NCBI GenBank assembly: GCA_017521565.1
Contig: JAFXCE010000002.1
Coordinates: forward strand, 1-64,000
Direction of reading: 5' to 3'
DNA length: 64,000 nucleotides
Origin: Clostridia bacterium
GTDB lineage: Bacteria; Bacillota; Clostridia; Christensenellales; Aristaeellaceae
The position numbers and the translations under genes were made by a program. Below, piece after piece: positions 48,987 to 57,050 of this stretch. The notes under the pieces are model-generated. The model worked only from the letters and a program-made list of their open reading frames with translations. It made no database searches and was not told where the DNA came from. How positions within the stretch are numbered: position 1 is the first letter of the stretch; every line of letters begins with the position of its first letter.

Positions 48987-50183
48987 TTATACGATGATCG
49001 GACTGGTGGTGAAATCGCGTCCGCTTTGGCGCAGCGCGGGCGACGCGCAGCCGAGGGACCAGAGATCCTGCGCGCGCAGATCGAGCGCAAAGAGCGGATC
49101 GCTGCGGTCATGGTCGGCGGCCTTGACGATCAGCGGAATGGCGCTGCTTTTTTTGATGGCGGAAAGCAGGGGCTGGGCGTCCCGGCGGAAGCCGAGCACG
49201 CGCGCATAGGTCGGCGCGGCGTGATTTGCAGCAAAGGACTGCGTTATGCCAAGCAGCGCGCAGGCGCAGATGCGGGACAGGCGTGCATAGGTATAGCGTT
49301 TGCTCTTGATGGCCATGATGAGTTCATCCCGGGTCTGCGCGGTGCGTCCCGCGCGGATAAACAGATGCTCAAGTCCTTCGCCGATTCCGGCGATCCGGGC
49401 AAGCGAATCTTCAGACGCTGTGCGCAGGAGATAAAGCAGCGCCTGCGTGAGCGCTTCTTCGTTATGGAAGTCCCCGCGCGCCTCGCTTGATTCAAGCAGG
49501 CCGGGCGAGGGCACGGCGAGCAGCGCGCCGGTCAGATCGCCGCGGGAGATTGCCGCGCGCACAGCGGTGGCGCTTGCAAGCGGGACGAGGGATTCATCGT
49601 GATAGCCCGCGCCCTCGCGGATGACGGGCACGGGAGAAATCTCCGGCGCGAGGGAACGGAGGGCGCGCAGGTATTCAAGCGCGAGCGCCGTATTCGGCTG
49701 GGCGATGATTGTATCCAGCGCGTCAATCCCGCTGATGCGCTGCATGGCGAGCGCACGGGCGCGGGGATAAGGCAGGCCGCTGTCAAGAGATTCGCGAAGC
49801 ATACGCCGGTATTCGGGCGTCTCCTCATCAAGCAGCGAGGAAAGCCGCGCAAGATGGGGGATGGAATCCGCCTCGCAGCCAAAGGAGAGATGCGTCACAA
49901 CACCGAGCGCGGCGAGCAGCGATACCCCGCCGCGCGCGAATTCCTCCGCGCCCGCGCAGGCAAAGCGCACCGGCAGCTCGAGGACGAGATCCGCGCCGTG
50001 TTCAAGCGCCATGCGCGCCCGGGTCCATTTGTCGTGCCGGGCGAATGTGCCGCGCTGGGTAACGCTGCCGCTCATGACGCAGACGATATATTCCGCGCCG
50101 CTGAGCGCCCGGGCGCGCCTAAGATGCAGCGCATGGCCGTGATGGAAGGGATTATATTCGCAGATAACGCCGCAGACCTGCAT
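48987..50183 (-). CDS. tmcAL: tRNA(Met) cytidine acetate ligase TmcAL
   Basis: Installs ac4C at the wobble position of elongator tRNA(Met) using acetate and ATP. The 398-residue product begins MQVCGVICEYNPFHHGHALHL (HxGH nucleotidyltransferase motif), followed by VMSGSVTQRGTFA and the VLELPVRFA region, then the RNA-binding domain. This is the UPF0348 family, now TmcAL. GAGG lies 8 bases before this ATG, so the ATG 12 bases earlier is rejected. It is followed by the CobD-like gene on the same strand and is divergent from ackA. Confidence 0.93.
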   Translation of the reverse strand: MQVCGVICEYNPFHHGHALHLRRARALSGAEYIVCVMSGSVTQRGTFARHDKWTRARMALEHGADLVLELPVRFACAGAEEFARGGVSLLAALGVVTHLSFGCEADSIPHLARLSSLLDEETPEYRRMLRESLDSGLPYPRARALAMQRISGIDALDTIIAQPNTALALEYLRALRSLAPEISPVPVIREGAGYHDESLVPLASATAVRAAISRGDLTGALLAVPSPGLLESSEARGDFHNEEALTQALLYLLRTASEDSLARIAGIGEGLEHLFIRAGRTAQTRDELIMAIKSKRYTYARLSRICACALLGITQSFAANHAAPTYARVLGFRRDAQPLLSAIKKSSAIPLIVKAADHDRSDPLFALDLRAQDLWSLGCASPALRQSGRDFTTSPIIV

Positions 50184-50201
50184 GAAGCACCTCAATCAAT
50201 C

Positions 50202-50231
50202 TTGACAGAATATGGATAGTTTGGATATAAA
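50202..50231 (+). promoter_or_regulatory. ackA promoter 1
   Basis: TTGACA (50202-50207), 18 bases, TATAAA (50226-50231). Confidence 0.7.
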
Positions 50232-50245
50232 ATTCCCGTGTAACC

Positions 50246-50274
50246 TTTTCAAAATGGGAAAAATGCGGTATAAT
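50246..50274 (+). promoter_or_regulatory. ackA promoter 2
   Basis: TTTTCA (50246-50251), 17 bases, TATAAT (50269-50274). It lies downstream of promoter 1. Confidence 0.55.
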
Positions 50275-50295
50275 CATTTTGAGTCATTTTGTTAT

Positions 50296-50321
50296 TAGGC
50301 TTATTTTTCGGGATAAGCCTA
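50296..50321 (+). promoter_or_regulatory. Leader hairpin of ackA
   Basis: TAGGCTTAT pairs with ATAAGCCTA across an 8-base loop between the two promoters and the start codon. It is not followed by a T run, so it may be a stability element or attenuator-like structure. Confidence 0.35.
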
Positions 50322-50370
50322 TTATAGCATGCAAAGCGCGATTTACAAACATAAACGGAGGTAGATTCCC

Positions 50371-51567
50371 ATGAAGATTCTGGTCATCAATGCTGGCTCT
50401 TCTTCCCTGAAGTTCCAGCTGATCGACATGGATGATGAGTCCGTCAAGGCGAAGGGCCTTGTCGAGCGCATCGGCATTGAGGGCACCCACTTCAAGCAGA
50501 CCGTTACCGAGGGCAACAAGGTCATCGAGTTTACCCGCAACATGGCTGACCACACCGAGGCCATCGCGGCTGTTCTCGAAGCGCTTACCGACAAGGAGAA
50601 CGGCGCGATCGAGTCTCTGGACGAGATCGGCGCCTGCGGCCATCGCGTGCTCCACGGCGGCGAGACCTTCAAGGCGTCTGCCCTCGTGACCGAAGAGAGC
50701 ATGAAGGCGATCGAAGACCTCGTGCCGCTCGGACCGCTGCATCAGCCGCCGAACATCGCCGGCATCAAGGCCTGCCAGGCGGTTATGCCGGGCAAGCCGA
50801 ACGTCGCCGTGTTCGACACCGCGTTCCATCAGACCATGCCGCCCAAGGCCTTCCTCTACGCGATTCCGTATGAGTACTATAAGAATCTGAAGGTTCGCCG
50901 CTACGGCTTCCACGGCACCTCCCACCGCTTCATCGCGGGCGAGACCCCGAAGTTCCTGGGCAAGAATCCGGAAGACTGCAAGTTCATCATCTGCCACCTG
51001 GGCAACGGCTCTTCCCTGAGCGCGATTGTCGGCGGCAAGGTTGTCGATACCTCTATGGGCCTCACGCCGCTTGAGGGCATCGTCATGGGCACCCGCTCCG
51101 GCGATCTGGATCCGGCCGTCCTTGAGTACATCATGGACAACACCGGCATGGACATCCATCAGATGCTCAATACCCTGAACAAGAAGTCCGGCTACGCTGG
51201 CCTGTCCGTCTCCTCCGACATGCGCGACGTCAAGGCTGCTGCTGCCGCCGGCGACGAGCAGGCGCAGACCGCGGTGGACATCTGGACTTACCGCCTGCAG
51301 AAGTACATCGGCTCCTACATGGCCGCTGTGCAGGGCGCGGACGCCATCGTCTTCACCGCCGGCATCGGCGAAAACGACACCGAGGCGATCGCTAAGGTGA
51401 TCGAGGGCTTCGAGTGGATGGGCATCAAGATCGATCCGGCGAAGAATGTCCGCGGCTGCTGCGGCATCATCTCCACCGACGATTCCACCGTCAAGGTCCT
51501 GCGCATCCCGACCAACGAGGAGCTGCCGATCGCGCGTGACACGCTGGAAATTGTTTCCAAGCTGTAA
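50371..51567 (+). CDS. ackA: Acetate kinase
   Basis: Converts acetyl phosphate and ADP to acetate and ATP, the main ATP-yielding step of fermentation. In 398 residues: INAGSSSLKFQL near the start with Asn7, HRVLHGGE, FDTAFHQTMP with the catalytic Asp, YGFHGTSHRFI, and the ATP-site HLGNGSSLSAI and FTAGIGENDTEAI. Standard length. Codons are biased as in the secreted reductase, so expression is probably high. No pta is adjacent. CGGAGG lies 8 bases before the ATG, and two promoters precede it. Confidence 0.98.
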   Translation: MKILVINAGSSSLKFQLIDMDDESVKAKGLVERIGIEGTHFKQTVTEGNKVIEFTRNMADHTEAIAAVLEALTDKENGAIESLDEIGACGHRVLHGGETFKASALVTEESMKAIEDLVPLGPLHQPPNIAGIKACQAVMPGKPNVAVFDTAFHQTMPPKAFLYAIPYEYYKNLKVRRYGFHGTSHRFIAGETPKFLGKNPEDCKFIICHLGNGSSLSAIVGGKVVDTSMGLTPLEGIVMGTRSGDLDPAVLEYIMDNTGMDIHQMLNTLNKKSGYAGLSVSSDMRDVKAAAAAGDEQAQTAVDIWTYRLQKYIGSYMAAVQGADAIVFTAGIGENDTEAIAKVIEGFEWMGIKIDPAKNVRGCCGIISTDDSTVKVLRIPTNEELPIARDTLEIVSKL

Positions 51568-51576
51568 TATTTACGC

Positions 51577-51605
51577 TTGACAACCCCTTGTAAAGTGCGT
51601 ATAAT
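51577..51605 (+). promoter_or_regulatory. Full-consensus promoter of yceD-rpmF
   Basis: TTGACA (51577-51582), 17 bases, TATAAT (51600-51605), beginning only 10 bases after the ackA stop. No terminator is seen between ackA and this promoter. Confidence 0.92.
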
Positions 51606-51633
51606 AGGGGACGGTCAATTTTGAGGTGACATG

Positions 51634-52155
51634 ATGAAGCTGGATATCACCAAAGGCATTCAGAGAAAGGGCGTTGATGTTCCTTTCGACCTGACTGACT
51701 CCTGGGGCGAGGATCATTGGAACGGAGATACGATTTCGTTTGTCCGTCCGGTCTCCTTTTCCGGCACGTATATACTCGCCGATGAGACCGTCATCGTGCG
51801 CGGCAACGCCCGCGCGGTGATTGAGTCCCGATGCGCCCGCTGCCTCGCGCCGACGGAAACTGCCGTCGAGGCGGAGGTGGAAGAAGCCTTTGTCCGCGAC
51901 AGAGGTCAGGAGCGCGATGCGGACGACGATCAATACATGTATTCGGGTCATGTGCTTGAGCTGGACGAAGCGGTGCGCACATCGCTTCTGCTGGAACTTC
52001 CCTCCCGCGTCTTCTGCAAGGAGGACTGCAAGGGACTGTGCTGCCAGTGCGGCGCCAACCTGAACATAAATGAGTGTTCGTGCCAGAAGGATCTGACCCA
52101 CAGAAATCCTTTTTCGGCATTAGCATCTTTGCTGAACGAGGATGAGGAGGTGTAA
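51634..52155 (+). CDS. YceD family (DUF177) protein
   Basis: A 173-residue DUF177/YceD protein, linked in other bacteria to 23S rRNA or ribosome biogenesis and nearly always beside rpmF. Seen: a beta domain (VRGNARAVIESRCARCLAPTE with CxxC) and the C-terminal EDCKGLCCQCGANLNINEC knuckles that probably bind zinc, then HRNPFSALASLL. GAGG is 7 bases before the second of two adjacent ATGs (51634), 4 before the first. It precedes rpmF by 3 bases. Confidence 0.92.
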   Translation: MKLDITKGIQRKGVDVPFDLTDSWGEDHWNGDTISFVRPVSFSGTYILADETVIVRGNARAVIESRCARCLAPTETAVEAEVEEAFVRDRGQERDADDDQYMYSGHVLELDEAVRTSLLLELPSRVFCKEDCKGLCCQCGANLNINECSCQKDLTHRNPFSALASLLNEDEEV

Positions 52156-52158
52156 ACA

Positions 52159-52356
52159 ATGGCTTGTCCGAAGGGAAAAATCTCTAAGTCTCGCGGCCGT
52201 ATGCGCCGTGCGAACTGGAAGCTGTCTGCGCCCGGTATCGTCAAGTGCCCGCGCTGCCAGCAGATGAAGCTTGCCCACCGTGTCTGCAAGCACTGCGGCT
52301 ACTATGATGGCAAGCAGGTCATCAACATGGAAGCTGAAGCCGCTTCCGCGAACTAA
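52159..52356 (+). CDS. rpmF: 50S ribosomal protein L32 (zinc form)
   Basis: A 65-residue ribosomal protein, starting MACPKGKISKSRGRMRRANW, with the zinc-ribbon cysteines Cys30/Cys33 (CPRC) and Cys43/Cys46 (CKHC). The zinc form is the one replaced under zinc limitation in some Bacillota. In most Bacillota plsX follows rpmF; here a terminator, a dispersed repeat and an MFS gene follow. Confidence 0.97.
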   Translation: MACPKGKISKSRGRMRRANWKLSAPGIVKCPRCQQMKLAHRVCKHCGYYDGKQVINMEAEAASAN

Positions 52357-52379
52357 TCTCAATTTCATTAGTTCAAACT

Positions 52380-52413
52380 CGTCCGGCTGACGTACGCAGC
52401 CGGGCGTTTTTTT
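52380..52413 (+). terminator. Terminator of rpmF
   Basis: CCGGCTG (52383-52389) pairs with CAGCCGG (52397-52403), then GCG and T7. A second hairpin CCGGACGACAA/TTGTCGTCCGG lies at 52417-52441. Confidence 0.85.
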
Positions 52414-52700
52414 ATCCGGACGACAACTTTTTGTCGTCCGGGTGAACATCATTTTCCTGTGCGCTGCGCGCACGGCCGGAAAATGATATCGGATGCGGCT
52501 TGCAGCTCGTCCGGGAACTGTAATAGTCGCAACAGGGGTTGCTCCTTTACAGTTCCGAGCTTCGGCTGTCTGTTTCGCCCACTGGGCGTGACAGCCTCCG
52601 CTCCCTCGCGCCGTACATGCCGCCGCTGCGGATTACATATGAAGGGGCTTCGGCCCCTTCATGCATCCCCGGAGCTGATAGAAGCAGCCGGGCGTTTTTT
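52396..52700. other. 17-bp direct repeat bracketing the dispersed element
   Basis: GCAGCCGGGCGTTTTTT occurs at 52396-52412 (right arm of the rpmF terminator) and again at 52684-52700, bracketing copy B of the dispersed repeat. It looks like a duplicated target site or a copied terminator end. Confidence 0.5.
52447..52671. repeat. Dispersed 225-bp structured repeat, copy B
   Basis: Same order and length as 29221-29444, with the same hairpins: CATTTTCC/GGAAAATG, TGTC/GACA around CGCCCACTGGGCG, and GAAGGGGC/GCCCCTTC. The whole gap 52357-52781 has no gene: it contains the rpmF terminator, this repeat and the MFS promoter. Confidence 0.8.
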
Positions 52701-52714
52701 GTTGCTTTTTCGGC

Positions 52715-52744
52715 TTTACAAATCGTGTGGATCCTTCCTATAAT
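52715..52744 (+). promoter_or_regulatory. Promoter of the MFS transporter
   Basis: TTTACA (52715-52720), 18 bases, TATAAT (52739-52744), about 38 bases before the start. Confidence 0.65.
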
Positions 52745-52781
52745 CAGGGCAATTCATCTGTGAAAGTGAGCGCTTATTCAT

Positions 52782-53960
52782 ATGGTAACGACTTCGCTGC
52801 TTGTGATCATCTATCTGTCGTTTATCAGCCTCGGCCTGCCGGATTCGCTGCTGGGCAGCGCATGGCCGACGATGGTATCGGATCTGAACGCGCCGATGTG
52901 GGGCGCAGGCCTGATCTCGATGACGGTATCCCTGTGCACGATCGCGTCCTCGATCAACAGCGCGCGCCTGATCCGCCGCTTCGGCACGGGCAGGCTGACG
53001 GCGTTTTCCGGACTGATGACGGCGGCGGCCCTTTTGGGTATGTCGCTTGCACCGCATTATGCGTTCCTGCTGCTGCTGGCTGTTCCGCTGGGCTTTGGCG
53101 CGGGCGCGGTGGATGCAGCGATCAACAACTATGTCGCGCTGCACTGCGAGGCCAAGCATATGAACTGGCTGCATTGCTTCTGGGGCGTCGGCACGGTGAT
53201 CAGCCCGTTTGTCATGAGCGCGGCGCTTTCCAGCGGGATGCGCTGGACGGCGGGCTATCGGGCGGTGAGCGCGATGCAGTTTGCGCTGGCGGTCGTGCTG
53301 CTGATGACGCTGCGGCTTTGGGGCGGCGAAAAGACAAAGGAGGAGGAGCGCGGCGCGAAGGTGCTCTCTGTTAGGCAGGTGCTCGCGCTGCCGGGCGCGA
53401 AGCAGGGACTTTTCGGCTTCACCTGCTACTGCGCGGCGGAATCCACGTTCATGCTCTGGAGCGCAACCTATCTGGTTATGGCGCGTGGACTGGATGCGGC
53501 GACGGCGTCGTCGATGGGCGGCCTGTTCTTTATCGGCATGACGATTGGACGCGGCGTATCGGGCTTTATTGCCATGAAGCTCAGGCCCAAACAGATGGTG
53601 CGTCTGGGACAGATGATGATGGTGCTGGGATGCCTGCTGCTCCTTGTGCCGGGGCAGGGCGTGGCGGTCTTTGGCCTGCTGTTCATGGGTCTGGGCTGCG
53701 CGCCGGTGTATCCCAATATCGTGCAGGACACGCCGCGCAATTTCGGCGCGGAGAATTCGCAGGCGGTCATCGGCGTGCAGATGGCCTTTGCGTATATGGG
53801 CTCGCTGGTGATGCCTACGGTTTTCGGCTGGATAGCGGATGTGCTGGGCTATGGGATTCTGCCGGTATTCTCTCTGACGATTACAGCGCTGATGATTCTG
53901 CTGTTTAACCGTCAGCAGAAGATTGTGGACGAAAGAAACGCTCCCTCATCGGGAAAATGA
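52782..53960 (+). CDS. MFS transporter
   Basis: A 392-residue major-facilitator protein with 12 predicted hydrophobic helices. The N-terminal half contains LGLPDSLLGSAWPTM and RLIRRFGTGRLTAFSG (the loop 2-3 basic motif), and the middle has MNWLHCFWGVGTVISP, like the FucP/sugar or drug efflux branches. The loop between helices 6 and 7 is charged (GGEKTKEEERGAKV). Substrate unknown. The ribosome site is weak (GTGAAAGTGAG). It has its own promoter and a strong terminator. Confidence 0.88.
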   Translation: MVTTSLLVIIYLSFISLGLPDSLLGSAWPTMVSDLNAPMWGAGLISMTVSLCTIASSINSARLIRRFGTGRLTAFSGLMTAAALLGMSLAPHYAFLLLLAVPLGFGAGAVDAAINNYVALHCEAKHMNWLHCFWGVGTVISPFVMSAALSSGMRWTAGYRAVSAMQFALAVVLLMTLRLWGGEKTKEEERGAKVLSVRQVLALPGAKQGLFGFTCYCAAESTFMLWSATYLVMARGLDAATASSMGGLFFIGMTIGRGVSGFIAMKLRPKQMVRLGQMMMVLGCLLLLVPGQGVAVFGLLFMGLGCAPVYPNIVQDTPRNFGAENSQAVIGVQMAFAYMGSLVMPTVFGWIADVLGYGILPVFSLTITALMILLFNRQQKIVDERNAPSSGK

Positions 53961-53969
53961 AACGCATTG

Positions 53970-54009
53970 AAAAAGCGCCTCCGGCTTCATTGTAGCCGGA
54001 GGCGCTTTT
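53970..54009. terminator. Bidirectional terminator between MFS gene and GT-C operon
   Basis: AAAAGCGCCTCCGGCT pairs with AGCCGGAGGCGCTTTT across a 7-base loop, a 16-base perfect stem. Confidence 0.95.
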
Positions 54010-54036
54010 ATCGTATACGAAGGATGCGGTGATGCG

Positions 54037-55539
54037 TCATGCTTTCCTCATGCGGGGCGCGTACAGCGCCGCTGCGCAGAGCAGGAGCATCTGGAACTGG
54101 AAGAAATAGCGGCCCCGGGTCTCCCAGATGCACAGCAGCATGAACGCGCCGACAAGGGCAATCATGATCGCCGCACAGGAGGTATCCCTGCGCCGGATGG
54201 CCTGAAGGCAGGCGAGGCAGGCGAGAAGCATCTGCGCGACAAGCAGCGCTGTGGTCAGGTGATAATAGGCAGGATATCCTGCGCCGGTTTCAAAGATGAT
54301 CTGCTTGATCGGATTGTCCGGCGTGGGCTCGTCGGCCTCGATGACCTCGTTGAGCATGAACGTGCCGTTGCCGAACGTGGAAAGGTTCTTTCTTGACATC
54401 ATGTGAAGCAGGCGGCTTGGATAGCGCAGATAGTAAATCCGATCGATGACCTCCTCAAGCAGCGCTGCATCGCGCTCCTTCGGATCCTCAAAGGATGTGG
54501 TAAAGATGTACCATCCGCCTTCTCCGTATTGCCCATAGCCCTCGTCGACCTGAACGGGGAGGCCCATTGCGATATAATGCATCAGCGGCAGGGAGCGGCG
54601 CTCAACGTCCTCGGGATTGAGATGGCGGGCGGTTTCTGCGTCGGTCAGCGCGCCGCCCAGCATAAATGCGCCGCACAGCGCCGCCGCACACAGCGCTGTC
54701 AGGGAGATTCTTCCGGCGAACAGCCAGACGATCAGGCAGGCAATGCTCGCGATGACCGCGGTGAAGCGCATCTGCGCGCCAATAAAGGACGAGAGCGCAA
54801 AGAGAATCGCCCACAGCACACGCAGCCTGAAAGATGGACTCTCCTTGATGCGCAGCGCGCAGTAGAGAATCATCGACGGGAAGGCGAGGGAGAACGCGTC
54901 GGTATACAGTTCTGTGGTGCAGTAAAGGAAGGGCAGGCAGGAAGAAAACAGAATCAGCAGCCTGGCCTGCGCTTTGACGCCGCCCAGGCGCCTTAAGATG
55001 CGCGCGCTGCACAAAAGGCCGACCGTAAACAGGAGTGTGCAGACAAGTGCCGCCTGCAAGAACCGGTCGTGCCAGCCGATCATGCCGAAGAAGCGGAAGA
55101 TGGAGGCGAGTACATAGATGAACCCGATGTTGTTGGAGCAGCGGGTGAAGTAGATCCATGAGCGCTCGTTATTGCCGAAGGTTCCGGTATCCACCAGCAG
55201 CTGCGCCGCGGTGAAGCACTGCTCCGCGTCCGTCTTGGGGATGAAGCGAAGCACGTGCGCCATGATCATCTGCACGGAGAAATAAAGCACGGCGGCTGCG
55301 ATCAGGATCTTCTTTTCATGCCGGGCGAAAAACGCCTCGTGCCTGTCCGCTGCGCGCAGGGCAGCTACGAGCCCTGCCATGCACAGCGCGGTCAGCGCAA
55401 GCAGGATACCGTGATTGCGGCTGTACAGTTCCCACGGAGAGAAAAGCGTATTGAGCGCGGTAAACAGATAGCACGGGATCATCAGCCCCATGCCTGTAAG
55501 CAGAAGGCCCATCAAGACCTTGCGGGACTTTGCAATCAT
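54037..55539 (-). CDS. GT-C-like membrane glycosyltransferase, third of trio
   Basis: A 500-residue protein with about 11-12 hydrophobic segments. The first outside loop carries PKTDAEQCFTAAQLL, an acidic position expected in GT-C enzymes that use lipid-phosphate sugars, and the late stretch YLRYPSRLLHMMSRKNLSTFGNGTFMLNE is shared in pattern with the next gene. Ends IWETRGRYFFQFQMLL. AGGAGG precedes this ATG; it overlaps the upstream gene by 4 bases. The likely job is envelope sugar transfer; donor and acceptor unknown. Confidence 0.75.
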   Translation of the reverse strand: MIAKSRKVLMGLLLTGMGLMIPCYLFTALNTLFSPWELYSRNHGILLALTALCMAGLVAALRAADRHEAFFARHEKKILIAAAVLYFSVQMIMAHVLRFIPKTDAEQCFTAAQLLVDTGTFGNNERSWIYFTRCSNNIGFIYVLASIFRFFGMIGWHDRFLQAALVCTLLFTVGLLCSARILRRLGGVKAQARLLILFSSCLPFLYCTTELYTDAFSLAFPSMILYCALRIKESPSFRLRVLWAILFALSSFIGAQMRFTAVIASIACLIVWLFAGRISLTALCAAALCGAFMLGGALTDAETARHLNPEDVERRSLPLMHYIAMGLPVQVDEGYGQYGEGGWYIFTTSFEDPKERDAALLEEVIDRIYYLRYPSRLLHMMSRKNLSTFGNGTFMLNEVIEADEPTPDNPIKQIIFETGAGYPAYYHLTTALLVAQMLLACLACLQAIRRRDTSCAAIMIALVGAFMLLCIWETRGRYFFQFQMLLLCAAALYAPRMRKA

Positions 55540-57050
55540 CGCGTCTCCTCCTTTTCGCCGCATGCTGCGGACAGGGCGGCAAGCATCACAAACACCGGAA
55601 CAAAGTTAAACAGGTACCGGCTTCTTGCCTCCCAGATCAGCAGAAACAGCATGACGCCGAAAGCGGCGATATACAGCATCGCAGCCCTCGTGTCGCGCCT
55701 GCGCAGATCGCGCGCGCAGCCAAGGAGCGCGATCAGGAGCTCGGCAAGGTAGATGCCGGTGCATATGGCGCTGTAGAGGGAATAATGCGGTCTGCCCGCA
55801 AGCACGAAGGATGATACTGCGTTTTCGCGTACGGGCTTGTCGTCGAGCATCTCGCTCAGGCCAAACGTGCCGTCGCCCATGGCGGCGGCGTTCTTGCGCA
55901 GCATGGCGGTCAGCAGCCGGTTGGGATAGCGCAGCGTGTAGATGCGGTCCTTCATGCGGGTATAGATGGAATCCATAACCTCCTCGTGGGAGGCGCCCTC
56001 GTCCATCATGCCCCATGTGATGCCGTAGTCGCCGGTGGCGTTGCCATAGAGGTTTTTGCTTGAAGGGATGGACATCATGATCCAGTGGATGACCGGCGTG
56101 TTCTGCTGCGCGTAGACAGCAGGGTCGATGACCGGCCCAAGCATCGCCTGCTGGACGGCCGTTGTGCCGAGCGTCAGCGTCAGGATGCACAGCGCGCTGC
56201 ACAGCGCGGCGCGCAGCGGCTTCAGCGTCAGCAGCCAATAGATGATGGCGGCGATCATCGCGATGGCGACCGTCATCTTGATCTGTCCGCCGATGAATGT
56301 CATCACGCCGCAGGAGAGCGCATAAAGCAGCTGCCCCTTCAGGGTTTTCGCCTCCCCGGCGCGCAGCGCAAGCTCCAGCGCGAGCAGCACAAAGGGCAGG
56401 GAAAACGTATCCGTATACAGCACGGCCGCCGCCAGATACAGCGGCAGGCAGAGCGCAAACATCACAAGCAGCATCAGTTCGCCGCGCACGCCGCGGAAAC
56501 GGCGGACAATGGAAAGCGCGCAAAGCACGCCCACGGTGTACAGCATGGCCTGAACGAGAACCAGCGGCATAAAGCAGCTTTCCATGCCCAGCGCGAAAAG
56601 CAGCTTAAAAAAGCACGTGAGCATCATCAGAAAGCCCCACTGATTGGAAAAGCGCGCGAGGTACAGCCCGAAATCCGGATAAACATGAAAGTCCCCGTCA
56701 CGAGCCAGCGCCTGAGCTCCGTTGTAGAGCATGAAATTGTCGCCCGCGGGGATGTATTCCATCAGATAGCCCAGCAGCAGATGCAGGCAAAACAGCGCGA
56801 TCAGATAAACAGGCACGGCAGCGCTGCGAATGCGCAGCAGCCGCGCTTCCGGCGCGGCGCGCAGCTTCCGCCCGGTAAAGGCAAACAGCAGCGCCGCGGC
56901 GCCGAAGGACGCAAAGACCAACAGCGGCGGATATCCGTGATAGGTGCGCGCGTAGGGGAAAATCAGGATGTTGATCAGCACAGCTGCGGCGGCAAAGAGG
57001 AAGAATCCCATGCCTGCGCGCAGAAGAAACTGCCGCTTGTCCGTTTTCAT
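55536..57050 (-). CDS. GT-C-like membrane glycosyltransferase, second of trio
   Basis: A 504-residue multi-pass membrane protein and paralogue of the neighbour: IPAGDNFMLYNGAQALA in the first outside loop (acidic Asp), TLRYPNRLLTAMLRKNAAAMGDGTFGLSEML late, and IWEARSRYLFNFVPVFV near the end. The first helix follows MKTDKRQFLLRAG. It overlaps the first gene of the trio and the third gene by 4 bases each, so the three are translationally coupled. Confidence 0.77.
   Translation of the reverse strand: MKTDKRQFLLRAGMGFFLFAAAAVLINILIFPYARTYHGYPPLLVFASFGAAALLFAFTGRKLRAAPEARLLRIRSAAVPVYLIALFCLHLLLGYLMEYIPAGDNFMLYNGAQALARDGDFHVYPDFGLYLARFSNQWGFLMMLTCFFKLLFALGMESCFMPLVLVQAMLYTVGVLCALSIVRRFRGVRGELMLLVMFALCLPLYLAAAVLYTDTFSLPFVLLALELALRAGEAKTLKGQLLYALSCGVMTFIGGQIKMTVAIAMIAAIIYWLLTLKPLRAALCSALCILTLTLGTTAVQQAMLGPVIDPAVYAQQNTPVIHWIMMSIPSSKNLYGNATGDYGITWGMMDEGASHEEVMDSIYTRMKDRIYTLRYPNRLLTAMLRKNAAAMGDGTFGLSEMLDDKPVRENAVSSFVLAGRPHYSLYSAICTGIYLAELLIALLGCARDLRRRDTRAAMLYIAAFGVMLFLLIWEARSRYLFNFVPVFVMLAALSAACGEKEETR

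Noticed and set aside
52459..52763. Short open frames across the dispersed repeat
   Set aside because: Cys/Arg/Ser-rich translation of a structured repeat, not conserved as coding between the two copies.
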